Shown here one piece after another: positions 18,754 through 26,820 of a stretch of DNA of 64,000 nt. Source of the DNA: Cystobacterineae bacterium (GTDB taxonomy: Bacteria; Myxococcota; Myxococcia; Myxococcales; Myxococcaceae). The notes below the pieces were generated by a model that was not told where the DNA came from, did not search any database, and was given only the letters and a program-made list of their open reading frames with translations. The position numbers and the translations under genes are program-made. Position 1 is the first letter of the stretch. Each line of letters opens with the position of its first letter. The DNA is taken from NCBI GenBank assembly GCA_009781495.1, contig WQYA01000006.1, positions 20,108-84,107 on the forward strand, written 5' to 3'.

Positions 18754-19852
18754 ATAGGCTTCCTTGGGGGTCGCTCGTTACCGCCTTGCACAGCGCACGG
18801 GGGCTGTCCACATTCAGCCCGCGGCCGCACGCCAGGCGGTAGGCCAACAGTTGTAAGGGGGCTACGAAAAGCAAGGGCGACAAAAATAGGTCGGCCTCGG
18901 GCAGGGTGTGCACCCGCATGCCCTCCCCGGGCTCTAGGGGCTTCTGCGTCAATACCCATAGGGGGCCCCCACTCCTGCGTATTTCCCCTAACGTACCCTT
19001 CATTAACTCAAACCCCTCCTGGGGTAGGGAAGGCATTAACATAAGGCTGGGTATGCGGGGTTCTACCAAGGCCATAGGGCCATGCCTAAACTCCCCCCCT
19101 GCAAACCCCTCCGCATGTAAATAGGCCGTCTCCTTTAATTTTAACGCCCCCTCTAAGGCAATAGGGTAGGCCGGTCCCTTGCCTATCACCAACAAATGCC
19201 CCGCCTCCCGCAGGGCCAAAGCCATTTCCTGTACAAAACCACCCTCCTCCAACACCTGGCGCATTTTGTCGGGAAGCGCGGCAAAGGCTTGCAGGTGCTT
19301 TTCCAGCCATTCCCTGGGCAGGCGCCCACGCACCACCCCCAAATGCAAGGCCAACAAAAATACCGCCGCAAATTGCGCTGCAAATACCTTGGTGGAGGCG
19401 ATGGCTTTCTCCGGCCCCGCCCCCAACAAAAAGGCCGCATGCGCCAGGCGCGTGGCTGTGGAATTCTCTACGTTGCAAATGGCCAAAGTCCTCGCCCCCG
19501 CCTCCCGGGCCTTCTGCATGGCTTCCAAACTGTCACGGGTTTCCCCGGACTGGGAGAGGCCTACCGCCAGGCAATGCTCCAACGGCAGCCGCGCGCTCAT
19601 ACGGTATTCATGGGCATATTCCACTTGGCAGGGCAGCCCCGCCAGCGCCTCTATCATCCACTTGCCCGCCAGGCTGGCATGGTAGCTGGTGCCGCAAGCT
19701 AAAAATAAAATACGCTCACAGCTGGCCCCCTCCCCGCTGAATAGGCCCCCACCGTCCCCCTCTAATAAACCTTTGCTGCGCTCCACCAATGCCGCCAATA
19801 CCGCCGGCTGCTCCATTATCTCCTTCAACATGTGGTGCTCAAATAAACTCAT
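18752..19852 (-). CDS. GlmS-like SIS-domain isomerase/deaminase without glutaminase domain
   Basis: A 366-residue protein equal to the C-terminal sugar isomerase half of GlmS. It starts at MSLFEHHMLKEIMEQPAVL, the usual domain boundary, and has both SIS domains: CGTSYHA, SQSGETRDSLEA, CNVENS, IASTKVF, and GKGPAYPIALEGALKLKE with HAEGFAGGEFRHGP, ending NVDSPRALCKAVT with the conserved late Lys. The N-terminal Cys glutaminase domain (about 240 residues) is absent: only 42 bases separate this start from glmU, and GGAGG sits before the ATG. It could be an ammonia-dependent glucosamine-6-phosphate synthase, a NagB-II type deaminase, or part of a split enzyme. Beside glmU, synthesis of UDP-GlcNAc seems likelier. 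Confidence 0.85.
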   Translation of the reverse strand: MSLFEHHMLKEIMEQPAVLAALVERSKGLLEGDGGGLFSGEGASCERILFLACGTSYHASLAGKWMIEALAGLPCQVEYAHEYRMSARLPLEHCLAVGLSQSGETRDSLEAMQKAREAGARTLAICNVENSTATRLAHAAFLLGAGPEKAIASTKVFAAQFAAVFLLALHLGVVRGRLPREWLEKHLQAFAALPDKMRQVLEEGGFVQEMALALREAGHLLVIGKGPAYPIALEGALKLKETAYLHAEGFAGGEFRHGPMALVEPRIPSLMLMPSLPQEGFELMKGTLGEIRRSGGPLWVLTQKPLEPGEGMRVHTLPEADLFLSPLLFVAPLQLLAYRLACGRGLNVDSPRALCKAVTSDPQGSL

Positions 19853-19894
19853 AGGGGCCTCCAACTAGGGGGGGGTTAGCCCTATACCCTAGGG

Positions 19895-21304
19895 CTAGGG
19901 CTTGGGCTTCCGCTTCTTCTCTTTCAAACGCCCCGCATAGTCCAGTTTGTTTTGCTGCGGTATGCGGGAAATCGCCAAGGCCCCCTCCGGCACGTCCTGC
20001 GTCACCGTGGCGCCTGCCGCTACCCAGGCGTTGTCCCCTATGCATACGGGGGAAACCAACTGCACGTCGGAGCCTATAAATGCCCCCTTCCCTATGCGGC
20101 TGCGGTGCTTGGCAAACCCGTCATAGTTGCACGTAATGGTTCCAGCCCCCACATTCGTGGCCTCCCCTATGTCCACGTCCCCCAAATAGCTTAAGTGGTT
20201 GGCTTTGGCCCCCTTGGAAAGCACGGCGTTTTTGGTTTCTACGAAGTTGCCTATGTGCACGGCTTCCTCCAGCCGCGTGCCGGGACGCAGCCGCGCGAAG
20301 GGGCCCAGCATACACCCCGGGCCCACCACCGCCCCCTCCAATACGCAATAGGGCTTGAGGTGCGTGCCTGCGCCTATATGGCAGTCCGTTATATGGCTGC
20401 CTTGGTCTATTTTTATAGCCTCTTCTAATCGGCTATTGCCCCCTATAAATACTTGGGGGCCTAGGGTACACCCCTGGCCTATTTCTACCCCCGCCTCTAT
20501 CCATGTGCTTTGGGGGCAAAGCAACGTCACCCCCGCCAGCATGTGCCTGTGGAGTATACGCCGGCGCATGCCGTCCGTCGCCTGGGCCAGTTGCACCTTG
20601 TCGTTGACCCCCATGGCTTCGGCTTCGGGAATGCAGAGGGTTTCTATCCCCCCCTCCCCCCCACCCCTTGCCGCTGCCGCTACTATGTCGGTTAAATAAA
20701 ACTCCCCCGTCAAAGGGTTGGGCGAAAGCGCTTCAAGGGCCTTCCAGAGAAAGGCGGACTGTACCACATAGCAGCCAACATTCACTTCGCGCAAGGCACG
20801 CTGCGCTTCGGTGGCGTTCTTCTCCTCTATTACCGCAACCGCCCGGCCGTCTTGGCGCCATATGCGGCCATAGCCGTGCGGGTTGTCCAACATGCTGGTG
20901 AGAAAACTCAGCAGGGCCCCCTCCTTGCGGTGTAACGCTAACAGCCTCCCTAAACTGCCCTCCTCCAATAAGGCCGTATCCCCTGCCATGAGTAATATGT
21001 CCCCTTTAAACTCTGCTAAAACCCCCTTAGCGGCCAGTACGGCGTCGGCTGTGCCGCGCTGCGCTTTTTGCACGGCAAAATGCAAAGGGGCTTTGTCCAA
21101 AACGGCGCGCAGGTTTTCTTCTACGCGCTCGCGTTGGTGGCCAACCACGGCAACCAGCGGCGCTGCGCCCAGTTTTTCAGCAAGCGCCAAAGGCCAATAG
21201 GCCAGGGGTTTACCCAACAGGGGGTGGAGTACTTTGGGGAGGGGAGCGTGCATGCGCTCTCCTTTGCCTGCACACAAAACAACGGCTGCCAGAGGAGGAA
21301 ACAT
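19895..21304 (-). CDS. glmU: Bifunctional GlcNAc-1-P uridyltransferase / GlcN-1-P acetyltransferase
   Basis: A 469-residue GlmU, which makes UDP-GlcNAc for peptidoglycan and lipopolysaccharide. The N-terminal pyrophosphorylase has VVLCAGKGERM and PKVLHPLLGKPL, QRGTADAV, GDTALLE and NVGCYVV; Ala of the usual LAAG is Cys. The C-terminal left-handed beta-helix has hexapeptide repeats, GPFARLRPGT, NFVETKNA, LSYLGD and TITCNYDG with the expected catalytic His region. A basic tail (KEKKRKPKP) closes the protein. It is followed on the same strand by the glutaminase-less GlmS homologue. Confidence 0.95.
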   Translation of the reverse strand: MFPPLAAVVLCAGKGERMHAPLPKVLHPLLGKPLAYWPLALAEKLGAAPLVAVVGHQRERVEENLRAVLDKAPLHFAVQKAQRGTADAVLAAKGVLAEFKGDILLMAGDTALLEEGSLGRLLALHRKEGALLSFLTSMLDNPHGYGRIWRQDGRAVAVIEEKNATEAQRALREVNVGCYVVQSAFLWKALEALSPNPLTGEFYLTDIVAAAARGGGEGGIETLCIPEAEAMGVNDKVQLAQATDGMRRRILHRHMLAGVTLLCPQSTWIEAGVEIGQGCTLGPQVFIGGNSRLEEAIKIDQGSHITDCHIGAGTHLKPYCVLEGAVVGPGCMLGPFARLRPGTRLEEAVHIGNFVETKNAVLSKGAKANHLSYLGDVDIGEATNVGAGTITCNYDGFAKHRSRIGKGAFIGSDVQLVSPVCIGDNAWVAAGATVTQDVPEGALAISRIPQQNKLDYAGRLKEKKRKPKP

Positions 21305-21486
21305 AGCCCCATGCTGAGTCTAAATTTGAAAAACTGCCAATAAAAAACTGGGGAGGGGTACGTTTCTGGACGTTTGCACAAGCCCGAAAATGCCTGGGCA
21401 TCTACGAAAGAGAATTGGGAGGGAAAGGTGGAGGGAATGTGGCCAATCCTCCATTGAAAGTGCTAGGTATAAAAACGGTGGAGCAG

Positions 21487-22908
21487 ATGGATGAAAAAAT
21501 GCCGGCCCTCTGTGCCGTTGTTCCTGGCCTGGTGCTTGAGGGGCGGTGGCGGCTCGTAGAGCACATCGGCAAGGGCGCCATGGGTGTCGTCTTTCGCGGG
21601 GTGGACTTGCAAAAAAAGCGCGGCATCGCCGTCAAATTTCTGGCTGCCAAACACTGTGACAAGCCCAATGTGTTGGCGCGCTTTGAGCGTGAGGCGCGCC
21701 TGATGACCACCCTACGCCACCCCAATATTGTCCGCCTCTATGGCGTGGGACGCCACGGCGTACAGCCCTATATCATCATGCCTTTCTTGCGCGGGCTGAC
21801 GTTGGCGCAAGTGCTCGAATGCCGAAAAGGCAAGCTTTCATGCGAGGAGGCTTTGGCCGTTGTGGGGCAAATGGCCGCGGGACTTTCTTTCATTCACCAC
21901 CACGGGCTTGTCCACAGGGACATTAAGCCGCAAAACGTCTTCGTCAACCGAAATGGGCGCGTCACCATTTTGGACTTGGGGGTTGCGCGCGACAAGTCGG
22001 AGCCTGGGCTTACCAAACCCGGTACACTCGTCGGGACACCCTATTATATGGCGCCGGAGCAAATCAGCGGGAAAACCGAAGTCGACAAACGTAGCGACGT
22101 CTATGCCCTGGCCGCAATGACTTTTGAGTTGCTGGTGGGAAGGCCCCCCTTTATTGGGACGGACCCTTTCGAAATCCTCCGCGCCCACAAACACAAACCG
22201 CCACCGGATGCTTCGCGCCTGTCTTCCCAAGTCGACTCGGCTGTGGCCCGAGAAATTTCCTGCGGGCTCGCCAAAAACAAAGCGGAGCGCCCCCAAAGCG
22301 CTTCAGAGTTTTATGCCAACCTCAAAGTCCTCATCGACTTTCATGCAGAGGTGGACTTGGCCCAAGCCTTCCCCTTCCTCAATGAGTCCCCCAAACGTAT
22401 TCCCAAAACCAACCTGTCGCAGGAGCATGCAGCTTCAGAAACTTTGGCCCAAAAACCCGCTGCCAACATGGACAAAACCATAGACAAAGTTGCCCATGGA
22501 AATACCGGCGAAAAAAACTTTAAAGCCCTAGACAAAAATACCCACGGGTATGCCAACGAAAAAACCTTTAAATCCCTCAACAAAGTCGCCCATGGAAATA
22601 CCGACGAAAAAACCTTTGGGGGAGAAAAAATACACGCGGCTTCTTTTGAGAATGAAAACACCCCTCTGCCGGAGCCTATGCTCCCCCAAGGCTTCGGGGA
22701 GTTAAAGGTGGTCAGCACCTATAAGGGTTCTACCATACCCGCTCAGCTGTGGTTGAATGGTAAACCTCAGGATAATACCCCTATTTCCCTAACCCTCCCC
22801 CCGGGGGAATACCTCCTTCGACTGATGCGCCCCCAAGGCCCCCCCGTGGAGCGGCGCATGCACGTCTCCGAGGGACAAAGGCGACTGTTTCGCATTGACT
22901 TGCCTTGA
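21487..22908 (+). CDS. Ser/Thr protein kinase with tandem repeats and PEGA domain
   Basis: A 473-residue Hanks-type kinase. Motifs in order: GKGAMGVVFRGVD (ATP loop), AVKFL (Lys), VHRDIKPQNVFV (catalytic loop), LDLGVAR (DFG equivalent), GTPYYMAPEQ, RSDVYALAAMTFELLVGRPPF. After the catalytic domain (to about residue 290) comes a linker with three 16-residue repeats and a C-terminal PEGA-like beta domain (LWLNGKPQDNTPISLTLPPGEY). No membrane helix is seen. The ATG at 21487 has GGAG close upstream; GTG at 21439 and TTG at 21415 are alternatives. The kinase gene ends 47 bases before modA on the same strand; a regulatory tie to molybdate uptake is possible but not shown. Confidence 0.85.
   Translation: MDEKMPALCAVVPGLVLEGRWRLVEHIGKGAMGVVFRGVDLQKKRGIAVKFLAAKHCDKPNVLARFEREARLMTTLRHPNIVRLYGVGRHGVQPYIIMPFLRGLTLAQVLECRKGKLSCEEALAVVGQMAAGLSFIHHHGLVHRDIKPQNVFVNRNGRVTILDLGVARDKSEPGLTKPGTLVGTPYYMAPEQISGKTEVDKRSDVYALAAMTFELLVGRPPFIGTDPFEILRAHKHKPPPDASRLSSQVDSAVAREISCGLAKNKAERPQSASEFYANLKVLIDFHAEVDLAQAFPFLNESPKRIPKTNLSQEHAASETLAQKPAANMDKTIDKVAHGNTGEKNFKALDKNTHGYANEKTFKSLNKVAHGNTDEKTFGGEKIHAASFENENTPLPEPMLPQGFGELKVVSTYKGSTIPAQLWLNGKPQDNTPISLTLPPGEYLLRLMRPQGPPVERRMHVSEGQRRLFRIDLP
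22483..22626 (+). repeat. Three 48-bp in-frame repeats in the kinase gene
   Basis: Units of 48 bases at 22483, 22531 and 22579 code for DKVAHGNTGEKNFKAL, DKNTHGYANEKTFKSL and NKVAHGNTDEKTFGGE. They lie in the linker between kinase and PEGA domains. Being in frame, they could vary in number without breaking the gene. Confidence 0.8.
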
Positions 22909-22955
22909 GAGCGCCCCTTGTCAACACACCCCTTTCAAAAGACGCATTCGAAACC

Positions 22956-23774
22956 ATGAAGCGCAACCCTTCCGTGCTCGTTGGCTGTCTCTACAAAATA
23001 ACTCTGTGTGCCGCATTGCTCATCGGAAGCAACTGTACGTGCCAGAAGTCAACACCTTCCGCACAACAAGACAAGCTGGTTGTTTTTGCGGCAGCTTCGC
23101 TGCGGGAGGCATTCAACGCCATGGGCGAGCAATTCAGGAGCACCCACCCCAACGTCGAATTGACATTCCATTTTTCCGGGACTCAGGAGCTTCGGACACA
23201 AATAGAACACGGCGCATCCGCGGACATATTTGCCTCTGCGGACTTGCGGCAAATGGACAAACTTGCTCAGCAGGGGCATGTCCTGCCTCCCGTTATTTTC
23301 ACTCAAAACAAGCTGGCTGTTGTGGTGGCCAAAGAATCGGCTCCTCACATTCAAAAGCTGTCGGACTTGCCCTCGGCTTCTCGTATTGCTGTGGGTGTGC
23401 CTGAAGTGCCTATTGGCCAATATACGCTTCAACTGCTTGGCCGCATGGGCGCTGAGTTTCAAACACGCATAGAGGCCAAAGTGGTTTCCAGAGAATTCAA
23501 CGCAAAACAAATTCTTGCCAAAGTGCGTCTGGGCGAAGCACAAGCAGGTTTTGTATATAGGACGGATGCTTTGTCCGCACCGGAGCTGGCTGTGGTGGAA
23601 ATTCCGGACAAGCTCAACCCGGTGGTAAAATATCCCATGGCCGTCATCCGCAACACCTCCCATTCTCAACTTGCACAGGCATGGGTGGATTTTGTACTTT
23701 CAGAGGCCGGCCAAAGCATATTAGAAGACGCTGGGTTTATGCCGCTGGAGACGAAACACCCAATTGGACATTGA
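22956..23774 (+). CDS. modA: Molybdate ABC transporter substrate-binding protein
   Basis: A 272-residue periplasmic binding protein with a lipoprotein-like signal (CAALLIGSNC). ModA blocks: VVFAAASLREAFNAMGEQF, FHFSGTQELRTQIEHGASADIFASAD, a central domain with VGVPEVPIGQY, and QAGFVYRTDAL. It captures molybdate or tungstate. The ATG at 22956 puts the signal at the N-terminus; the frame runs back to a TTG overlapping the kinase end. It is followed directly by modB and modC. Confidence 0.9.
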   Translation: MKRNPSVLVGCLYKITLCAALLIGSNCTCQKSTPSAQQDKLVVFAAASLREAFNAMGEQFRSTHPNVELTFHFSGTQELRTQIEHGASADIFASADLRQMDKLAQQGHVLPPVIFTQNKLAVVVAKESAPHIQKLSDLPSASRIAVGVPEVPIGQYTLQLLGRMGAEFQTRIEAKVVSREFNAKQILAKVRLGEAQAGFVYRTDALSAPELAVVEIPDKLNPVVKYPMAVIRNTSHSQLAQAWVDFVLSEAGQSILEDAGFMPLETKHPIGH

Positions 23775-23777
23775 AGC

Positions 23778-24581
23778 GTGCGCCTCAAATTCGAAAATTT
23801 CACCCTTCGTGCTGTCGGTTTTTTGTTGGCCGCATTCCTGGTTTTTCCTGTTTTGGCTTTGTTTGTGGCTTCTGCACCGCGGGAGCTTCTCTTGGGCCTC
23901 CAACACCCCCTCGTCTGGCCGGCCCTACGACTTAGCCTCCTCACCACCACCACCACCACCCTTGTGGTTGTTTTCTTGGGGACTCCTTTGGCTTGGTCCC
24001 TTGCCCAATCCAAACGAAAAGGCATTCAATTCATAGAAACCCTGCTGCAACTTCCTCTTGTCATTCCACCTTCTGTTGCCGGTATCGCCATGTTGCTCGC
24101 ATTCGGCAACCGTGGCTTGTTGAGCGCTCTTCTGCACCCTGCAGGCAACTCATTGGCTTTCACAACAACGGCCGTCATTATGGCGCAAGTGTTTGTGTCT
24201 GCGCCTTTGTTCATCCAATCCGCCAGCAGCGCTTTTCGGAGAATAGACGCAAAGCTTGTGGTGGTTGCGCAAACTTTCGGGGCTTTGCCATGGAGCGTTT
24301 TTTTTCGTGTTGCGCTCCCGCTTGCCCTGCCCGGGCTTGCCGCTGGAGCGGCCGTCAGCTGGTCTCGGGCTTTGGGCGAGTTTGGAGCAACGCTCATGTT
24401 TGCCGGCAACCTGGAAGGTAAAACCCAAACTTTGCCATTGGCCATTTATACGGCATTCACATCCGACATACGTGCCGCACAAGCCATCTCCATTATTCTC
24501 GTCCTTGTCGCTTTTGCGCTTTTGTTGCTGATGCGTGTTTTTATGAAAAAGGCAGAAAGAAAATTCGACGGCATGCCATGA
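23778..24581 (+). CDS. modB: Molybdate ABC transporter permease
   Basis: A 267-residue inner-membrane permease with about six helices. The EAA-type loop is FGALPWSVFFRVALPLALPGL, followed by SWSRALGEFGATLMFAGN, the ModB/CysT signature. The start is a GTG three bases after the modA stop. A run of ACC repeats (about 23940-23962) codes for six Thr in a row within the second helix region, a slippage-prone spot. It overlaps modC by four bases. Confidence 0.9.
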   Translation: MRLKFENFTLRAVGFLLAAFLVFPVLALFVASAPRELLLGLQHPLVWPALRLSLLTTTTTTLVVVFLGTPLAWSLAQSKRKGIQFIETLLQLPLVIPPSVAGIAMLLAFGNRGLLSALLHPAGNSLAFTTTAVIMAQVFVSAPLFIQSASSAFRRIDAKLVVVAQTFGALPWSVFFRVALPLALPGLAAGAAVSWSRALGEFGATLMFAGNLEGKTQTLPLAIYTAFTSDIRAAQAISIILVLVAFALLLLMRVFMKKAERKFDGMP

Positions 24582-25318
24582 AAAAACAGGGCGGACTGCA
24601 CATAGACATTTCTGCTCAAATCGGCCCTCTGCTGGTTGAAGTTGCCTTTGGCATAGGGAATGAAACCCTGGTGCTTGCGGGGCCCAATGGGGCTGGAAAA
24701 ACAACGCTCCTCTTGCTGATTCTCGGCGCGCTTGAGTGCAAAAAAGCCCACATTCAAATGGGTGAAACCCTTGTCGCGGACACTGCGCTGAAAATCCACG
24801 TCCCCACAGAGGACAGAAACATCGGCTATGTTCCTCAGGACTATGCTTTGTTTCCACATTTGAGTGTCCGCGAGAATGTGGCGTTTGCGTTGCGTTGCCG
24901 TTCTTCTCAAAAGAAATCTCTTGAGATGGAGGCCGCACTTCAAAATTTTGGCCTGTCGGCTTTGGCAGACAAAAAACCGCACATGTTGTCCGGCGGAGAA
25001 AAACAACGCGTTGCACTTGCACGGGCTTTGTCTCTCAAACCTCATGCCCTGCTTCTGGATGAACCTCTTTCTGCTCTGGACATTCGTTCTCGAAAATCAA
25101 CACGCGAATTCCTCCTTGGCACACTAAAAAACCTCTCTGTGCCAAGCATTGTCGTGACGCACGACGCTCTGGAGGCACGTTTGCTTGGACAACGCATCGC
25201 TGTTATGGAATCCGGAAAAATAACGCAAATGGGCACATGGGAGGAGCTTGCGAAAAACCCTCAATCCACCTTTGTCGAAGAATTGGTTGGCGCCAACAAA
25301 AACCTTCGTGAGGGTTGA
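24578..25318 (+). CDS. modC: Molybdate ABC transporter ATPase, short form without TOBE domain
   Basis: A 246-residue ATPase: Walker A GPNGAGKTT (about residue 35), Q-loop GYVPQDYALFPHLSV, signature LSGGEKQRVALARAL, Walker B LLLDEPLSALD and switch HD. Classical ModC has about 350 residues with a C-terminal Mop/TOBE domain that binds molybdate; this one stops after the ATPase core, so feedback by bound molybdate is probably lost. Its last 58 bases overlap, in antisense, the end of the MFS gene. Context with modAB sets the function. Confidence 0.85.
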   Translation: MKKQGGLHIDISAQIGPLLVEVAFGIGNETLVLAGPNGAGKTTLLLLILGALECKKAHIQMGETLVADTALKIHVPTEDRNIGYVPQDYALFPHLSVRENVAFALRCRSSQKKSLEMEAALQNFGLSALADKKPHMLSGGEKQRVALARALSLKPHALLLDEPLSALDIRSRKSTREFLLGTLKNLSVPSIVVTHDALEARLLGQRIAVMESGKITQMGTWEELAKNPQSTFVEELVGANKNLREG

Positions 25319-26520
25319 GCGGGGATTCTCACAAGCAAAACAATGGCCGCAACCAAAGCAACCGCGCCGGAACCTGCAAAAGCCACCCCCCCACCCAACT
25401 TGTCCCAAACCATTCCAAAGGTGGTGCTCGCAAGCAGGGCAGCAAACCCAATCAACATGTTATAGGCGCCAAAAGCTTTCCCTTTGGCTTTGCCGTCGGC
25501 AAGCTCCGCAATGAGTGCTTTTTCAGCCCCCTCCATAAGGCCGGAAGACACCCCATAAATAACAGCAAAACCCCAAAGCCATGGCAGCGTCTGCGCAAAC
25601 CCCATCATCGACCAGGTGAGCGCATAGACAACCCAACCCAAGGCCAAAATATTTCTCTTCCCATAACGGTCAGCAAGGCGTCCGCCCGCCGTTGCCGTGC
25701 TTGCTTTCATCAGGTGTATGGCAAACCAAAGCAGGGGAAGCAGCATGGGAGAAGCACCCAACTTCGCCGCCTTCACGAGAATAAATGCGTCCGTGGCATT
25801 CGCAAAAGCAAAGAGGGTGATGGGCAAAAGTGCCCGCTTCAAAGGCGCCGGCAATGCAGAGGACACCTGGGCCTTGGCAGAAGGCAAAAGCTGTCTTTGA
25901 GGCTCCCTCGTCAACACCAAAACCAACATGGCAAGCACACCCGGCACAGCCGCCCACAAAAACACTGTGCGCATCTGCTGCGCGCTGGCGCTCTCGGCCG
26001 TCGTCGCACCCAGCAACCACAACAAAACCATGCTGAGCAAAGTCCCCAGGGCCGCACCCGAATGGTCCATGGCTCGGTGAAAACCATAGGCCCGTGCACG
26101 TATGGCAGGCGCCGTGGCATCGGCAATCAACGCATCCCGAGGCGTTGTCCTCACACCCTTGCCAACCCTGTCAAAAACGCGAACCAAAAGCACATGCCAA
26201 GGCGCCAAAGCAAAAGCAACCAGGGGGCGGACGGCTGTGGAAACTCCATAGCCAAAGAGGACGAGCGGCTTGAGGCGAGACCGTCTGTCTGCAACAACAC
26301 CCGTGAAATATTTCAAAACATTTGCCACCAAATCCGCCGCGCCTTCCACCAACCCAATAAACGCATTTGTCGCGCCAAGCGTTGTCAGGAATATGGGCAG
26401 CAGAGGGAAAATGGCCTCGCTCGAAACGTCCGTCAGCAAACTGACCCACCCAAGCCCTATAACGGTTGCCGGTAAGCTTCGGTTCTTCTTTAAATGGCTA
26501 TCTGCCGTCTTTAAGCCCAT
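25261..26520 (-). CDS. Major facilitator superfamily transporter
   Basis: A 419-residue membrane protein with about twelve hydrophobic helices. LTDVSSEAIFPLLPIFLTTLGA at the first helix and RVFDRVGKGVRTTPRDALIAD in the loop after helix four belong to a common MFS subfamily of unknown substrate. AAGG lies before the ATG at 26520. Its stop codon is inside the 3' end of convergent modC (58 bases shared), so the last 19 codons are read from both strands. Confidence 0.8.
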   Translation of the reverse strand: MGLKTADSHLKKNRSLPATVIGLGWVSLLTDVSSEAIFPLLPIFLTTLGATNAFIGLVEGAADLVANVLKYFTGVVADRRSRLKPLVLFGYGVSTAVRPLVAFALAPWHVLLVRVFDRVGKGVRTTPRDALIADATAPAIRARAYGFHRAMDHSGAALGTLLSMVLLWLLGATTAESASAQQMRTVFLWAAVPGVLAMLVLVLTREPQRQLLPSAKAQVSSALPAPLKRALLPITLFAFANATDAFILVKAAKLGASPMLLPLLWFAIHLMKASTATAGGRLADRYGKRNILALGWVVYALTWSMMGFAQTLPWLWGFAVIYGVSSGLMEGAEKALIAELADGKAKGKAFGAYNMLIGFAALLASTTFGMVWDKLGGGVAFAGSGAVALVAAIVLLVRIPAQPSRRFLLAPTNSSTKVD

Positions 26521-26650
26521 GGATACCTTTTGCCGCTAAAACCAAAAGCGCTGCAAGCATTCTTAGCAATAAAACCTCCCCAAGGGCTCCCTCCCTTGTG
26601 TTCCTATATTTTTCCTCTGAATAGCCCCCTTCTTCTTCTCTGCCTTGAAA

Positions 26651-26820
26651 TCTCCAGACCGGTTTCCGGCTGAGGTGAGTACAACCAGACGCTTCCATGG
26701 GTGATTGGACGGGGGTGAGGGGGTTTCTGCTGGCAGAAACCTCCTCACCCCCAGCTCGCAAGCCTCCAAAACTCCACCTGTGTACCGCAACGGCTCACAG
26801 CAACATAAAACCACCCTAGA
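26651..26820 (+). repeat. Dispersed palindromic intergenic repeat, copy 3, with 20-bp hairpin
   Basis: The clearest copy. The centre is a near-perfect hairpin: GGGGGTGAGGGGGTTTCTGC (26711-26730), TG, then its complement with one mismatch (26733-26752). The left arm holds CCAGACGCTTCCATGGGTGA and the right arm CCACCTGTGTACCGCAACGG. The two ends are themselves roughly inverted (CTCCAGACCGGTTTCCGG against ATAAAACCACCCTAGAG). It starts right behind the phoU stop and may end pst transcription. The remaining gap to 26520 shows nothing else. Confidence 0.7.

Noticed and set aside
25315..26475. 386-residue plus-strand frame opposite the MFS gene
   Set aside because: It is very rich in Arg, Gln, His and Asn with no domain; the minus-strand transporter explains the sequence.
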